From Candidatus Nanohalarchaeota archaeon (lineage in GTDB: Archaea > EX4484-52 > B79-G9), in NCBI GenBank assembly GCA_003660865.1, contig QMVA01000003.1, positions 1 to 21,191 on the forward strand: a stretch of DNA of 21,191 nt. Direction: 5' to 3'. The notes beneath the pieces were generated by a model. The model was given only the letters and a program-made list of their open reading frames with translations. It was not told the origin of the DNA and did not search any database. Positions 14,008-21,115 of the stretch are shown here, one piece after another. The translations under genes and the position numbers were made by a program. Every line of letters begins with the position of its first letter. Position 1 is the first letter of the stretch.

Positions 14008-14280
14008 CTACTTACCGCATGCTTTCACAAACAACTTCTCAAATGCAGAAACATTATCCGTACAGCGTTTTACAGCACCTTTCAGAGACCTCATAGGATC
14101 CTTCGCCTTAACAATAAGCACAGGATTCCCAAGATACGGATGCTTCTTCTCATAAGCAGCAAAAGTAACCGCAGAATCATTCCACAACTCTTCCCTCAAA
14201 AGATTAGAAAGAGTATGCTCATCTCCAATAATCTCAACATTTAGCGTACCAGTTCCGCTTTTTTTCACATTAACATCCAT
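14008..14280 (-). CDS. rpoL: DNA-directed RNA polymerase subunit L (Rpb11-like)
   Basis: A 90-residue protein, the usual length for archaeal subunit L, which pairs with subunit D to start polymerase assembly. The core motif GDEHTLSNLLREEL (residues 19-32) is characteristic. It is followed by VTFAAYEKKHPYLGNP (39-54), matching the family's AxYxxxHPL pattern, and a C-terminal amphipathic helix. The ATG has AAGGTGAG just upstream. It is the first gene of the minus-strand cluster, and its promoter is shared back-to-back with L15e. It ends in TAG. Confidence 0.94.
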   Translation of the reverse strand: MDVNVKKSGTGTLNVEIIGDEHTLSNLLREELWNDSAVTFAAYEKKHPYLGNPVLIVKAKDPMRSLKGAVKRCTDNVSAFEKLFVKACGK

Positions 14281-14318
14281 AAACTCACCTTAATTCAAAA
14301 ATAACTCTAACAAATATC

Positions 14319-14351
14319 ACACTAACATAGTGTCCATTAACTATTTAAATA
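14319..14351. promoter_or_regulatory. Divergent rpoL/L15e promoter with symmetric TATA and 15-bp inverted repeat
   Basis: TATTTAAATA (14342-14351) is its own reverse complement, so it can serve either direction. It lies about 60 bases upstream of rpoL and about 100 upstream of L15e. On the rpoL side, ACACTA-ACA-TAGTGT (14319-14333) is a perfect inverted repeat at the predicted rpoL transcription start, a good position for a repressor. I see no second clear TATA box in this gap. Confidence 0.55.
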
Positions 14352-14406
14352 TTTCCCACACTTTTACTTAGTAACAAACAACAAGACACAAATTTTCCCA
14401 GGATGT

Positions 14407-14422
14407 GGCGCTAGTAAGCGCT
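14407..14422 (+). promoter_or_regulatory. Hairpin in the L15e leader
   Basis: GCGCT-AGTA-AGCGC (14408-14421), with flanking G-T pairs, forms a small hairpin about 30 bases before the L15e ATG, just upstream of the Shine-Dalgarno AGGAG (14437-14441). Ribosomal proteins often autoregulate through leader structures, but no such case is known to me for L15e. The same GGCGCTA/TAGCGC sequence also forms the stem of the hairpin after the gene. Confidence 0.35.
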
Positions 14423-14450
14423 GAACGGAGAAAACCAGGAGATGATATAC

Positions 14451-15032
14451 ATGGGAATGTACAAATACATAAAAGAAGCATGGAAAAACCCGAAAGCCAG
14501 CCTCGGAAGCGTATGGCAGGAACGCCTAATGCAATGGCGCAAGGAAACAACAGTAACCCGCGCAGAAAAACCGACACGGCTTGACAGGGCTCGTTCTTTA
14601 GGATACAAGGCAAAACCGGGATTCGTCATAGCAAGAGTCAAAGTAGCCCGCGGCGGACGGGAAAGAGAACGCCACAAAAAAGGGCGAAAACCAAAAAAAG
14701 CAGGATTTGTCCACTTCACACCCAAGAAATCAAGACAGGTCATAGCAGAAGAGAAAGCATCAAGAAAACACCCTAATATGGAAGTCCTTGCAAGCTACTA
14801 TGTAGGCGAAGACGGCAAACACAAATGGTACGAAACAATCCTCGTAAACCCCTCGCACAACGCAATAAAAAGCGACAAAAACCTCTCATGGATAACAAAA
14901 AACAACCACAAAGGTCGCGCGCACAGGGGCCTGACACCAGCCGGCAAAAAATCAAGAGGCTTGAACAACAAAGGTAAAGGCGCAGAAAAAATAAGGCCAA
15001 GCATAAGAGCCAAATCAGGCCAGGGAAAGTAA
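14451..15032 (+). CDS. rpl15e: 50S ribosomal protein L15e
   Basis: A 193-residue basic protein of the archaeal/eukaryotic large ribosomal subunit. Signature stretches are MGMYKYIKEAWKNP at the start, GYKAKPGFVIARVKVARGGR near residues 50-69, PNMEVLASYYVGEDGKHKWY near the middle, and HKGRAHRGLTPAGKKSRGL toward the C-terminus. The start is the ATG at 14451. AGGAG ends nine bases before it, whereas the in-frame ATG at 14442 directly abuts that Shine-Dalgarno, and family members begin MGMYKYI. It is divergent from rpoL and followed by a hairpin plus T-tract. Confidence 0.96.
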   Translation: MGMYKYIKEAWKNPKASLGSVWQERLMQWRKETTVTRAEKPTRLDRARSLGYKAKPGFVIARVKVARGGRERERHKKGRKPKKAGFVHFTPKKSRQVIAEEKASRKHPNMEVLASYYVGEDGKHKWYETILVNPSHNAIKSDKNLSWITKNNHKGRAHRGLTPAGKKSRGLNNKGKGAEKIRPSIRAKSGQGK

Positions 15033-15142
15033 GCACAACAAAATCACGATTAAACCACAACAATGCTTAAATACCCCCACGACAAAATATACTAACATTG
15101 GACTTAAATTATTCAAAACAAGAGCTTGGAGCAATGAATCCA

Positions 15143-15187
15143 TGGCGCTATCTTAGAAAATACTAATAGCGCTACACATTTTTTTTT
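15143..15187 (+). terminator. Hairpin with nine-T tract downstream of L15e
   Basis: TGGCGCTAT (15143-15151) pairs with ATAGCGCTA (15166-15174), including one G-T pair, and is followed after four bases by nine Ts (15179-15187). This resembles a strong archaeal terminator for L15e about 110 bases after its stop. Two TATA-like sequences (15067-15073 and 15104-15110) lie between the stop and the hairpin, so it might instead be the 3' end of a short unannotated RNA. Confidence 0.55.
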
Positions 15188-15222
15188 CAAAACAAAAGAT
15201 ACTTCTTCGCAAAAGAGTAAGC

Positions 15223-15230
15223 TATATTAA
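15223..15230 (+). promoter_or_regulatory. Candidate TATA box for the S-adenosylhomocysteinase gene
   Basis: TATATTAA preceded by purine-rich AAAAGAGTAAGC (BRE-like) predicts a start near 15250-15255. This would give a leader of about 160 bases containing the whole structured element. Weaker AT-rich alternatives exist closer to the gene. Otherwise I see no gene in 15033-15415. Confidence 0.4.
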
Positions 15231-15272
15231 ACTACCACCCCAATTTACAGAAGAACTTTGCACATATTTACG

Positions 15273-15408
15273 CACTTGAATTAAGTGACCTGTGACCAAA
15301 AGCAAAACAACACAAACAGTATTTTGTGCGCTTGAGCGCAGCGCCAGTGACCTAAACCGTAGGTTTACGGTCGCTATGATAACCAGCCTTCCTGAAGGCT
15401 GTGAGGTG
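15273..15408 (+). promoter_or_regulatory. Structured leader of the S-adenosylhomocysteinase gene (intergenic element, copy 2)
   Basis: In order: hairpin CACTT-GAATT-AAGTG (15273-15287); stem GCGCT/AGCGC (15328-15344); main hairpin 15346-15375 pairing AGTGACC with GGTCGCT and TAAACC with GGTTTA around GTA, with one bulge; and a perfect hairpin CAGCCTT-CCTG-AAGGCTG (15384-15401). The Shine-Dalgarno GAGGTG starts one base after the last stem, and the ATG is at 15416. The element matches copy 1 near 11621-11802 with compensatory changes in the main stem. A regulatory leader is possible, but the existence of a second copy elsewhere argues equally for a dispersed repeat. Confidence 0.6.
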
Positions 15409-15415
15409 AACTATA

Positions 15416-16666
15416 ATGACACACACAATAACAGACATGAGCCTGGCAGAACAGGGCAAAAAACAAATAGAATGGGCAGAATCCCAGATGAGCGGACTCC
15501 TGAAGATAAGAGACCGCTTCAAAAAAGAACAGCCGCTTAAAGACATAAGAATCGGCATGGCGCTCCACGTAACAAAAGAGACAGCCGTACTCGTAAGAAC
15601 ACTTATCGCAGGCGGCGCACAAGTAGCAATAACCGGCTGCAACCCACTATCAACACAGGACGACGTCGCAGCAGCACTCGCTCAAGATGGCGTTGAAGTG
15701 CACGCAAAAAGAGGCGTCAGCACAGAAGAATACTACCAGTTCATTCACAAGATAATCGAGACAAAGCCCCAAATAACAATAGACGACGGCTGCGACCTCG
15801 TAAGCGAGATCCACCTGAACTTCCCTGACCTCATCCCATCCATCATCGGCGGCGCAGAAGAAACCACAACAGGCATAATCCGCCTACACGCAATGGTAAA
15901 AGACAACGCACTCAAATACCCGATGGTTGCAGTAAACGACTCAAAAACAAAACACCTCATGGACAACTTCATAGGCACTGGCCAGTCATCAATAGACGGC
16001 ATCCTAAGAGCATCAAGCATCCTCATAGCAGGAAAGACATTCGTAGTCTCTGGCTACGGTCAATGCGGCAAAGGCGCAGCAGCCCGCGCAGAAGGACTCC
16101 TCGCAAACGTCATAGTCACAGAAGTAGACGCATTCCGCGCACTACAGGCCCACTACGACGGCTTCAGAGTCATGCCGATGGAACAGGCAGCAAAACTAGG
16201 CGACGTATTTTTAACAGTAACAGGCGACAAGCACATTATCCGCCCGGAACATATGAAAGCAATGAAAGACGGCGCAATACTAGCCAACGCCGGCCACTTC
16301 AACCTTGAAATAGACATCAAAGGCCTCGAAAAAATGTCAAAAAAACGAAACATAAGACCAAACATGGACGAATACACACTTGAAAATGGCAAAAAGATAT
16401 TCCTGCTAGGCGAAGGACGGTTAGTAAACCTAGCATGCGCAGAAGGCCACCCCTCAGAAGTGATGTCAATGTCATTCATGAATCAGTCCCTTGCATGCGA
16501 ATACCTCGTAAAGAACAAAGACAAGCTGAAAGCCCAAGTCTACAAACTCCCTGACGACGTAGACAACACAGTAGCAGAACTCCAGCTAAGCGCAATGAAC
16601 GTAAAAAAAGACACATTGACAGAAGAACAGACAAAATACCTATCAAGCTGGCAGGAAGGAACCTAA
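15416..16666 (+). CDS. ahcY: S-adenosylhomocysteinase (adenosylhomocysteinase)
   Basis: A 416-residue cytosolic NAD-dependent enzyme that reversibly splits S-adenosylhomocysteine into adenosine and homocysteine, relieving product inhibition of methyltransferases. Diagnostic segments are GCNPLSTQDDVAAAL (74-88), TIDDGCDLV (121-129), GGAEETTTGIIRL (145-157) and VNDSKTKHLMDNFIGTGQSS (173-192) with the catalytic Lys179/Asp183 pair. GYGQCGKG (213-220) binds NAD, followed by TGDKHII and NAGHFNLEID. The length is that of the archaeal/short form, without the insertion seen in many bacterial enzymes. The start is supported by GAGGTG seven bases upstream. It stands alone on the plus strand behind a long structured leader. 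Confidence 0.96.
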   Translation: MTHTITDMSLAEQGKKQIEWAESQMSGLLKIRDRFKKEQPLKDIRIGMALHVTKETAVLVRTLIAGGAQVAITGCNPLSTQDDVAAALAQDGVEVHAKRGVSTEEYYQFIHKIIETKPQITIDDGCDLVSEIHLNFPDLIPSIIGGAEETTTGIIRLHAMVKDNALKYPMVAVNDSKTKHLMDNFIGTGQSSIDGILRASSILIAGKTFVVSGYGQCGKGAAARAEGLLANVIVTEVDAFRALQAHYDGFRVMPMEQAAKLGDVFLTVTGDKHIIRPEHMKAMKDGAILANAGHFNLEIDIKGLEKMSKKRNIRPNMDEYTLENGKKIFLLGEGRLVNLACAEGHPSEVMSMSFMNQSLACEYLVKNKDKLKAQVYKLPDDVDNTVAELQLSAMNVKKDTLTEEQTKYLSSWQEGT

Positions 16667-16702
16667 ATCCCCTCACCAGACAACCAGACAGATAGAAAAC
16701 AC

Positions 16703-17080
16703 TCAAAGACCACTACCGAAAGTACGGACAAACGCTTTCTCCTGATGCGATTTTCCTCGTCCTAATAAATCGTCAAGAGATTCATAATCCTCAACTGGAA
16801 TTCCTCGCATAGAATCACATTCATCAAAAAGATTATCTCCCGTAGAATATTCTAAATCAGTATAATCCTCTCTGAATCCACCCCCTCCATATTTGTCTTT
16901 CCCAAAAATCCATTGCCTATATCCAGATCTTGGTGCTGCTCGCATCAACACCAAAGTAAATATGCCTATTGACAGATTAGAACAAAGAAAATCCAAAAGA
17001 TACTTCCTAGTATCTTCATCAACAATTCCCTCTTTACCAACACCACCCACAAACTCTGGCGAAATCTGCAAATCAGACAT
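16703..17080 (-). CDS. Hypothetical protein with one possible membrane helix
   Basis: About 125 residues from the ATG at 17080; an in-frame ATG four codons earlier (17092) is also possible. Residues about 29-48 (LDFLCSNLSIGIFTLVLMRA) could be a membrane segment. The rest is acidic and glycine-rich (KYGGGGF, EDYESLDDLLGRG). I do not recognise a family. The start overlaps the stop of the upstream minus-strand frame by a few bases, as in a coupled pair or as the product of a frameshift in one longer gene. It converges on the S-adenosylhomocysteinase gene 36 bases away. Codon choice looks like real coding sequence. Confidence 0.5.
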   Translation of the reverse strand: MSDLQISPEFVGGVGKEGIVDEDTRKYLLDFLCSNLSIGIFTLVLMRAAPRSGYRQWIFGKDKYGGGGFREDYTDLEYSTGDNLFDECDSMRGIPVEDYESLDDLLGRGKSHQEKAFVRTFGSGL

Positions 17081-17303
17081 TAAAATCCACATTCCGATAT
17101 CTTAAGATACTTTGTCGGGGTATTACGTATGTTCCAGAAACAGAAGCAACACAAGAATTCATAGCTTCGGGTCCATCTTCAGACTCAAATTTAAGAACAA
17201 TATCGCAAAACTTTATTGATTTGCTATAATCTATCACGGAAAAAATCCCTATACCCCAAAAGTTCGAAACTATAAATAATACAATATGTAAAAAATACCA
17301 CAT
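17073..17303 (-). CDS. Hypothetical small membrane protein, start uncertain
   Basis: About 76 residues if translated from the ATG at 17303. An N-terminal hydrophobic stretch (WYFLHIVLFIVSNFWGIGIF) is followed by a soluble tail with two Cys and a VSGTYVIPRQ segment. The open frame continues upstream to 17465, but that part is antisense to the signal-peptide region of the plus-strand gene starting at 17302, so I cut it at 17303. The two ATGs on opposite strands share the palindrome CATG. The 3' end overlaps the next minus-strand gene by a few bases. There is no recognised family and no clear promoter. It may be a real gene, a remnant, or the 5' part of a frameshifted gene continuing into 16703-17080. 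Confidence 0.4.
   Translation of the reverse strand: MWYFLHIVLFIVSNFWGIGIFSVIDYSKSIKFCDIVLKFESEDGPEAMNSCVASVSGTYVIPRQSILRYRNVDFNV
17266..17277 (+). promoter_or_regulatory. TATA box for the BNR-repeat surface-protein gene (leaderless)
   Basis: CTATAAATAATA is centred about 30 bases before the ATG at 17302, and no Shine-Dalgarno is present. This supports a near-leaderless transcript and that start codon. Confidence 0.6.
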
Positions 17304-18909
17304 GCAAATCAGAATAACACCTGAAAAAAAACAAGCATTAGCTATAAGCACAATGATTCTTTTCTTGTTAATAACCATAGACTCGACTCTTGCTATAATA
17401 CCAGAAGAAATTACGACAGATACAAACAACGATATAACACCTACAGCAATTGAAGATTCAAGCAATATAATATATGTAGTTTACGCATCAAACAGAAATG
17501 GAAATTATAATATATTTTACCAGACATCTAAAGACGAAGGCACTACATGGTCAACACCTAAAAAAATAACCAATTCAAATGAACTTCATCCATCAATCAT
17601 ACAGGATTCTGGCGGAGAATACACAATCATATACACATCAGACTCAACAGGCAATAGCGAAATTTGGAGCGTTAAATCAACAGACGGCCAAACATGGTCA
17701 ACACCACATAAAATAACCAATAGTTCAGAAAACAAGATGAAACCCACAATAATACAAGATAGTACAGGTAAATATTTCATTATATGGTCCATTTCTACCT
17801 TTGAAGAAGGCAAAGGACAGGTAGACAAAATCCAATATGTAACATCTACTGACGGAACAACATGGAGCGACACAAACTTTTTCTCAATAGACACTATAAC
17901 CATCACAGATGCAAAATTATCAGAATATTTTGGAACTTACTATCTAGTATATCAAAACAGCGGCAAAATATATTATTCCAGCTCCAATGACGCTGAAACA
18001 TGGTCAACGCCAACTGCCATCAGCACAGGAACAGACAACACAGAACCAGAATATTTTATAGATTATTCCGGAAAACACCACATAATATGGACATCTATAG
18101 CAGACGGAAATGACAATATACACCACAGAAGTTCAACAGACGGAACCACATGGTCTCCCGAGTCACCTATCACAATACATACTGCCACAGATGTCTCTGG
18201 ACATATTTTACAGGATAAAAACAGAAATTACTGGATATTCTTCCGATCCGACAGAACAGGAAACAGAAACATATGGTTCATGAAAGATAGTTCTTTTCCA
18301 TTTGAAACAGAAGCAATTACAGAATCATGCGGAGATAATATCTGCTCTATTGATGAATCCTGCGAAACATGCCCCACAGATTGCGCATGTGGTCCCACCA
18401 CACCAATTAGCCCTTGCAAAGACATTATTTGCTCTGACAAATGCAAAGGAACTACAAAGTACGCAAACGGTTACTGTGTCGGGAACGGTGAATGTGCATA
18501 CCCCACAATAATTGAAAACTCAACAGAATGCGGACACATAGAAAAGAATCCAAAACAATCGAAAGAAGCGCAAAATGAGGAAAATAAAACAAGCAAAGAA
18601 ATCTCAGAAACAGACATCCTGAATAAATCACCAAACGAAACAAAAGAAAATCAGGATATTCACGATAAATCCACCGACCAAACAGTCATCTCTGATGAAG
18701 AAAAAAAACCAGAGGAACATCAACATGAGAAAAAAGACAACGCAAACGAAGAGCAGGACAACAAAGACCATACATTATTAACCATCTTTGCAATTATACT
18801 GATAATCACCATACTAATCATAAGCATCATTTTCTACATTTACAAAAAAAAACAAAGTGAATCCAAAGACAACAATGAAGAAAACTACACCGGTTATCCA
18901 CATGAATAA
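17302..18909 (+). CDS. Membrane-anchored surface protein with Asp-box (BNR) beta-propeller
   Basis: 535 residues. A signal peptide (about 1-31, KKQALAISTMILFLLITIDSTLA) leads into a sialidase-like beta-propeller with five Asp-box motifs of the form S(T/K/N)D(x)GTTWS, at about residues 76-84, 126-133, 182-189, 228-235 and 278-285. A Cys-rich part follows, with CGDNICSIDESCETCPTDC and then a second Cys cluster. A charged, low-complexity Glu/Lys/Asn linker comes next, then one membrane helix (about 491-511) and a short KKK-containing cytosolic tail. The catalytic residues of true sialidases (Arg triad, Tyr, FRIP) are not evident, so a binding or scaffold role is more likely than enzymatic activity. 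Its stop overlaps the start of the next gene by 8 bases, implying co-expression. Confidence 0.85.
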   Translation: MQIRITPEKKQALAISTMILFLLITIDSTLAIIPEEITTDTNNDITPTAIEDSSNIIYVVYASNRNGNYNIFYQTSKDEGTTWSTPKKITNSNELHPSIIQDSGGEYTIIYTSDSTGNSEIWSVKSTDGQTWSTPHKITNSSENKMKPTIIQDSTGKYFIIWSISTFEEGKGQVDKIQYVTSTDGTTWSDTNFFSIDTITITDAKLSEYFGTYYLVYQNSGKIYYSSSNDAETWSTPTAISTGTDNTEPEYFIDYSGKHHIIWTSIADGNDNIHHRSSTDGTTWSPESPITIHTATDVSGHILQDKNRNYWIFFRSDRTGNRNIWFMKDSSFPFETEAITESCGDNICSIDESCETCPTDCACGPTTPISPCKDIICSDKCKGTTKYANGYCVGNGECAYPTIIENSTECGHIEKNPKQSKEAQNEENKTSKEISETDILNKSPNETKENQDIHDKSTDQTVISDEEKKPEEHQHEKKDNANEEQDNKDHTLLTIFAIILIITILIISIIFYIYKKKQSESKDNNEENYTGYPHE

Positions 18910-20977
18910 ACGAAATATTCTTTTGTCAGCAATATACTTTATACTTATCATAAATAATGCCCATGCATGGGACGTCTCAGTGATATTTGACAATGCCCGT
19001 GAAGGACCAATCAGACCATTCACACCTATTCATGGAACAACCGGCACAACATACTACGCAGACTTTGACACAACAGACACATTCGGTCCCGACGACAATA
19101 CAAACGACGGAAGATATGTAGAACTTTGTTCAACAGGATGTGGTACTGAATGTGTTTGGGCAAACAACTGCAGGACATTTCTTAGCGGCACATGCAATGC
19201 TGGCACTTGCTCCAATAATCCATATGATAATTGTGTATGTTTTGACATGACTACTTGTTACAGACCCAACGGCTGGTTTGTGCAACGAACAAAAGTAACG
19301 AACAACAAATATATCTACAAAATAAATGGCAAAGCACATGCAGATTGCATGTTTGCAAACCATGGCTTCGTAAGTGGAACATCTATTCTAAACCCCGCAG
19401 GCAGTTTTCAGATAACATCAATAGACTATTGCAGCGCAAACAATGATAATAAAGGGCAGCCACATTACTGCACAATCAATATGGCAATAGGCACAATTAG
19501 CTGGGCTGGCGGAAGTACCTGTAACGGTTGTTGCTGCTGTGAAGATAGTGGCGGACTCAACATAAAAATGACTGTAGAAAAGATTGCAGACACCAATCCC
19601 CCAACACTAGTGAGTTTTACAGACCCCGGCAATGTCTGGACAGATAATTGTGATATCTCTACTTCATGGTCATGCTCAGATAGCGAAAGCGGCATGAGCA
19701 CAACAACCCCATATAAACTATATATCTACAATTCTGGAAGTTGGCATGCTCAAGGATGGGGCACACACACCACATACACACACACTGCAACAGAATTCGA
19801 CAACATAGTGTTTGGTCTTGAATGTAGAGACAATGAAGGCAACATTGGAGGTCCTTGGTATACGACCCAATACACTAAATGCGACACGACAAAACCATCA
19901 TCAACAATACGAATAAATAACAACGCGCCAGCCACGAAAACCACAGACGTAACCATTACATTAAGCTACACAGACATCGGCTCAGGAATTAACAACTGCA
20001 GATACAGAAACAATGACAGTATCTGGACCATCGCACAGCCGTGTACACCAAGTAAGACATGGACATTAGAAACAGGAGATGGATTAAAAACAGTGTATTA
20101 TGAAGTTAAAGACATTGCCGGAAACACTAACCTATCTTCAGACACAATACTTCTGGACACAACACCCCCACACATACAAGTTAATGTCAATCCTAAAATC
20201 GTTGCTTCATCCCAATATGCAACATTTACAGCTAACTGCAATGATGCCGGCGGCTCAGGGTGTTCGACAACCAATATAACAATACCGTCTTTAAACGAGC
20301 AATGCGAAATTACAGGTGGTTCTGGCACATGCCAGATTAAAATGCCCGAATGCGTCTACGATACATATACATATTATGTAAACACCACAGACAACCTGGG
20401 AAACATCAATGACTCAGTTCTTGATTCATTTGAAGTTAAAAAAGCAGACGGATGTGAATGCATACTCTCAGACGAATGCATCTCTATTTCGTGTCTTGAC
20501 TATACAATGTGTGGCGCCTTAGTACCTCCGGAAGTTGATTTTAGTACCAATATAGGATTAACAATTGCTCTGGGACAAACAGAAGCAATACCCATAATAT
20601 TAAAAAATCCGGCAGGCTTTGAAGATACTATAAAACTCGATATCTATACAGATCCTCCCCTAATGCAACAAACATCATACTTTGAAGGAGAAAAATATTC
20701 TAAAAGAACCACAAAAATTGTGCGCTTGAAAGCAAACACAGAAGAATATATACTACTCCACGTTTTTGGCGGAAAGACAGGAACATATCATCTCATGATA
20801 AACGCACAGTCTCTTTCAACAACACTACAAGTATACAACAGAACCACAGTCAAAGTCGTTTTAAAAGACAATCAGGATATACATTCAAATACACCAGAAT
20901 TGAGTTTCATCAGCATGGTAATTGTCTTTATCATCGCATACATCAGTTACAACACTAAACACACATCTATCAATTAA
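18902..20977 (+). CDS. Cys-rich surface protein with Ig-like domains and C-terminal membrane helix
   Basis: 691 residues from the ATG at 18902, chosen because it directly begins a signal peptide (MNKRNILLSAIYFILIINNAHA) and overlaps the previous stop. In-frame ATG/GTG codons at 18875 and 18857 would add a polar extension. The mature N-terminal domain is Cys-rich (about residues 76-119, plus GCCCC near 209-213) and is of no family I know. Ig-like modules follow (DTNPPTLVSFTDPG, DTTKPSSTIRINN, DTTPPHIQVNV), then a Cys cluster and a NEW3/CARDB-like domain. A membrane helix lies near 665-680 with a short tail. No catalytic motif is seen. It is co-transcribed with the propeller protein, so the two probably act together at the cell surface. 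Confidence 0.85.
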   Translation: MNKRNILLSAIYFILIINNAHAWDVSVIFDNAREGPIRPFTPIHGTTGTTYYADFDTTDTFGPDDNTNDGRYVELCSTGCGTECVWANNCRTFLSGTCNAGTCSNNPYDNCVCFDMTTCYRPNGWFVQRTKVTNNKYIYKINGKAHADCMFANHGFVSGTSILNPAGSFQITSIDYCSANNDNKGQPHYCTINMAIGTISWAGGSTCNGCCCCEDSGGLNIKMTVEKIADTNPPTLVSFTDPGNVWTDNCDISTSWSCSDSESGMSTTTPYKLYIYNSGSWHAQGWGTHTTYTHTATEFDNIVFGLECRDNEGNIGGPWYTTQYTKCDTTKPSSTIRINNNAPATKTTDVTITLSYTDIGSGINNCRYRNNDSIWTIAQPCTPSKTWTLETGDGLKTVYYEVKDIAGNTNLSSDTILLDTTPPHIQVNVNPKIVASSQYATFTANCNDAGGSGCSTTNITIPSLNEQCEITGGSGTCQIKMPECVYDTYTYYVNTTDNLGNINDSVLDSFEVKKADGCECILSDECISISCLDYTMCGALVPPEVDFSTNIGLTIALGQTEAIPIILKNPAGFEDTIKLDIYTDPPLMQQTSYFEGEKYSKRTTKIVRLKANTEEYILLHVFGGKTGTYHLMINAQSLSTTLQVYNRTTVKVVLKDNQDIHSNTPELSFISMVIVFIIAYISYNTKHTSIN

Positions 20978-21033
20978 TTCAATCACCAACCACCTCCTTA
21001 ATCCCCGACCAAACCCCATATGGCTTATATCAC

Positions 21034-21077
21034 AAAAAAAATATCCATACCCACAGTATCAAAACACAGGCTGTGGG
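21034..21077 (-). terminator. Hairpin plus T8 tract after the DUF2080-like gene
   Basis: CCCACAG (21050-21056) and CTGTGGG (21071-21077) are a perfect 7-bp inverted repeat. Read on the minus strand, it is followed after eight bases by eight Ts (complement of 21034-21041). It fits a terminator for the minus-strand gene entering from the right edge. It might instead be a mobile-element end. Confidence 0.5.
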
Positions 21078-21088
21078 ACAAAATAAAT

Positions 21089-21115
21089 GGGGGTGGTAAC
21101 TCCCCTCAATTTTTT
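21089..21115 (+). terminator. Hairpin plus T6 tract after the plus-strand surface genes
   Basis: GGGGGT-GGTA-ACTCCC (21089-21104, one G-T pair) is followed after five bases by six Ts (21110-21115). It could end transcripts of the two surface-protein genes. The T run lies inside the opposite-strand DUF2080-like coding sequence. Confidence 0.4.

Noticed and set aside
15133..15178. Possible H/ACA guide RNA: a hairpin followed by ACA before the T tract after L15e.
   Set aside because: The stem runs to within one base of ACA, leaving no pseudouridylation pocket or lower stem, so a terminator explains it better.
17255..17280. GTTCGAA near 17259, resembling a tRNA T-loop.
   Set aside because: No acceptor, D or anticodon stems can be built around it; it lies next to the TATA box of the propeller gene.
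20717..20732. TGTGCGCTTGA, identical to the opening of the repeated intergenic element.
   Set aside because: It lies inside the coding sequence of the Ig-like surface protein (IVRLKAN) and nothing else of the element follows, so it is a chance match.
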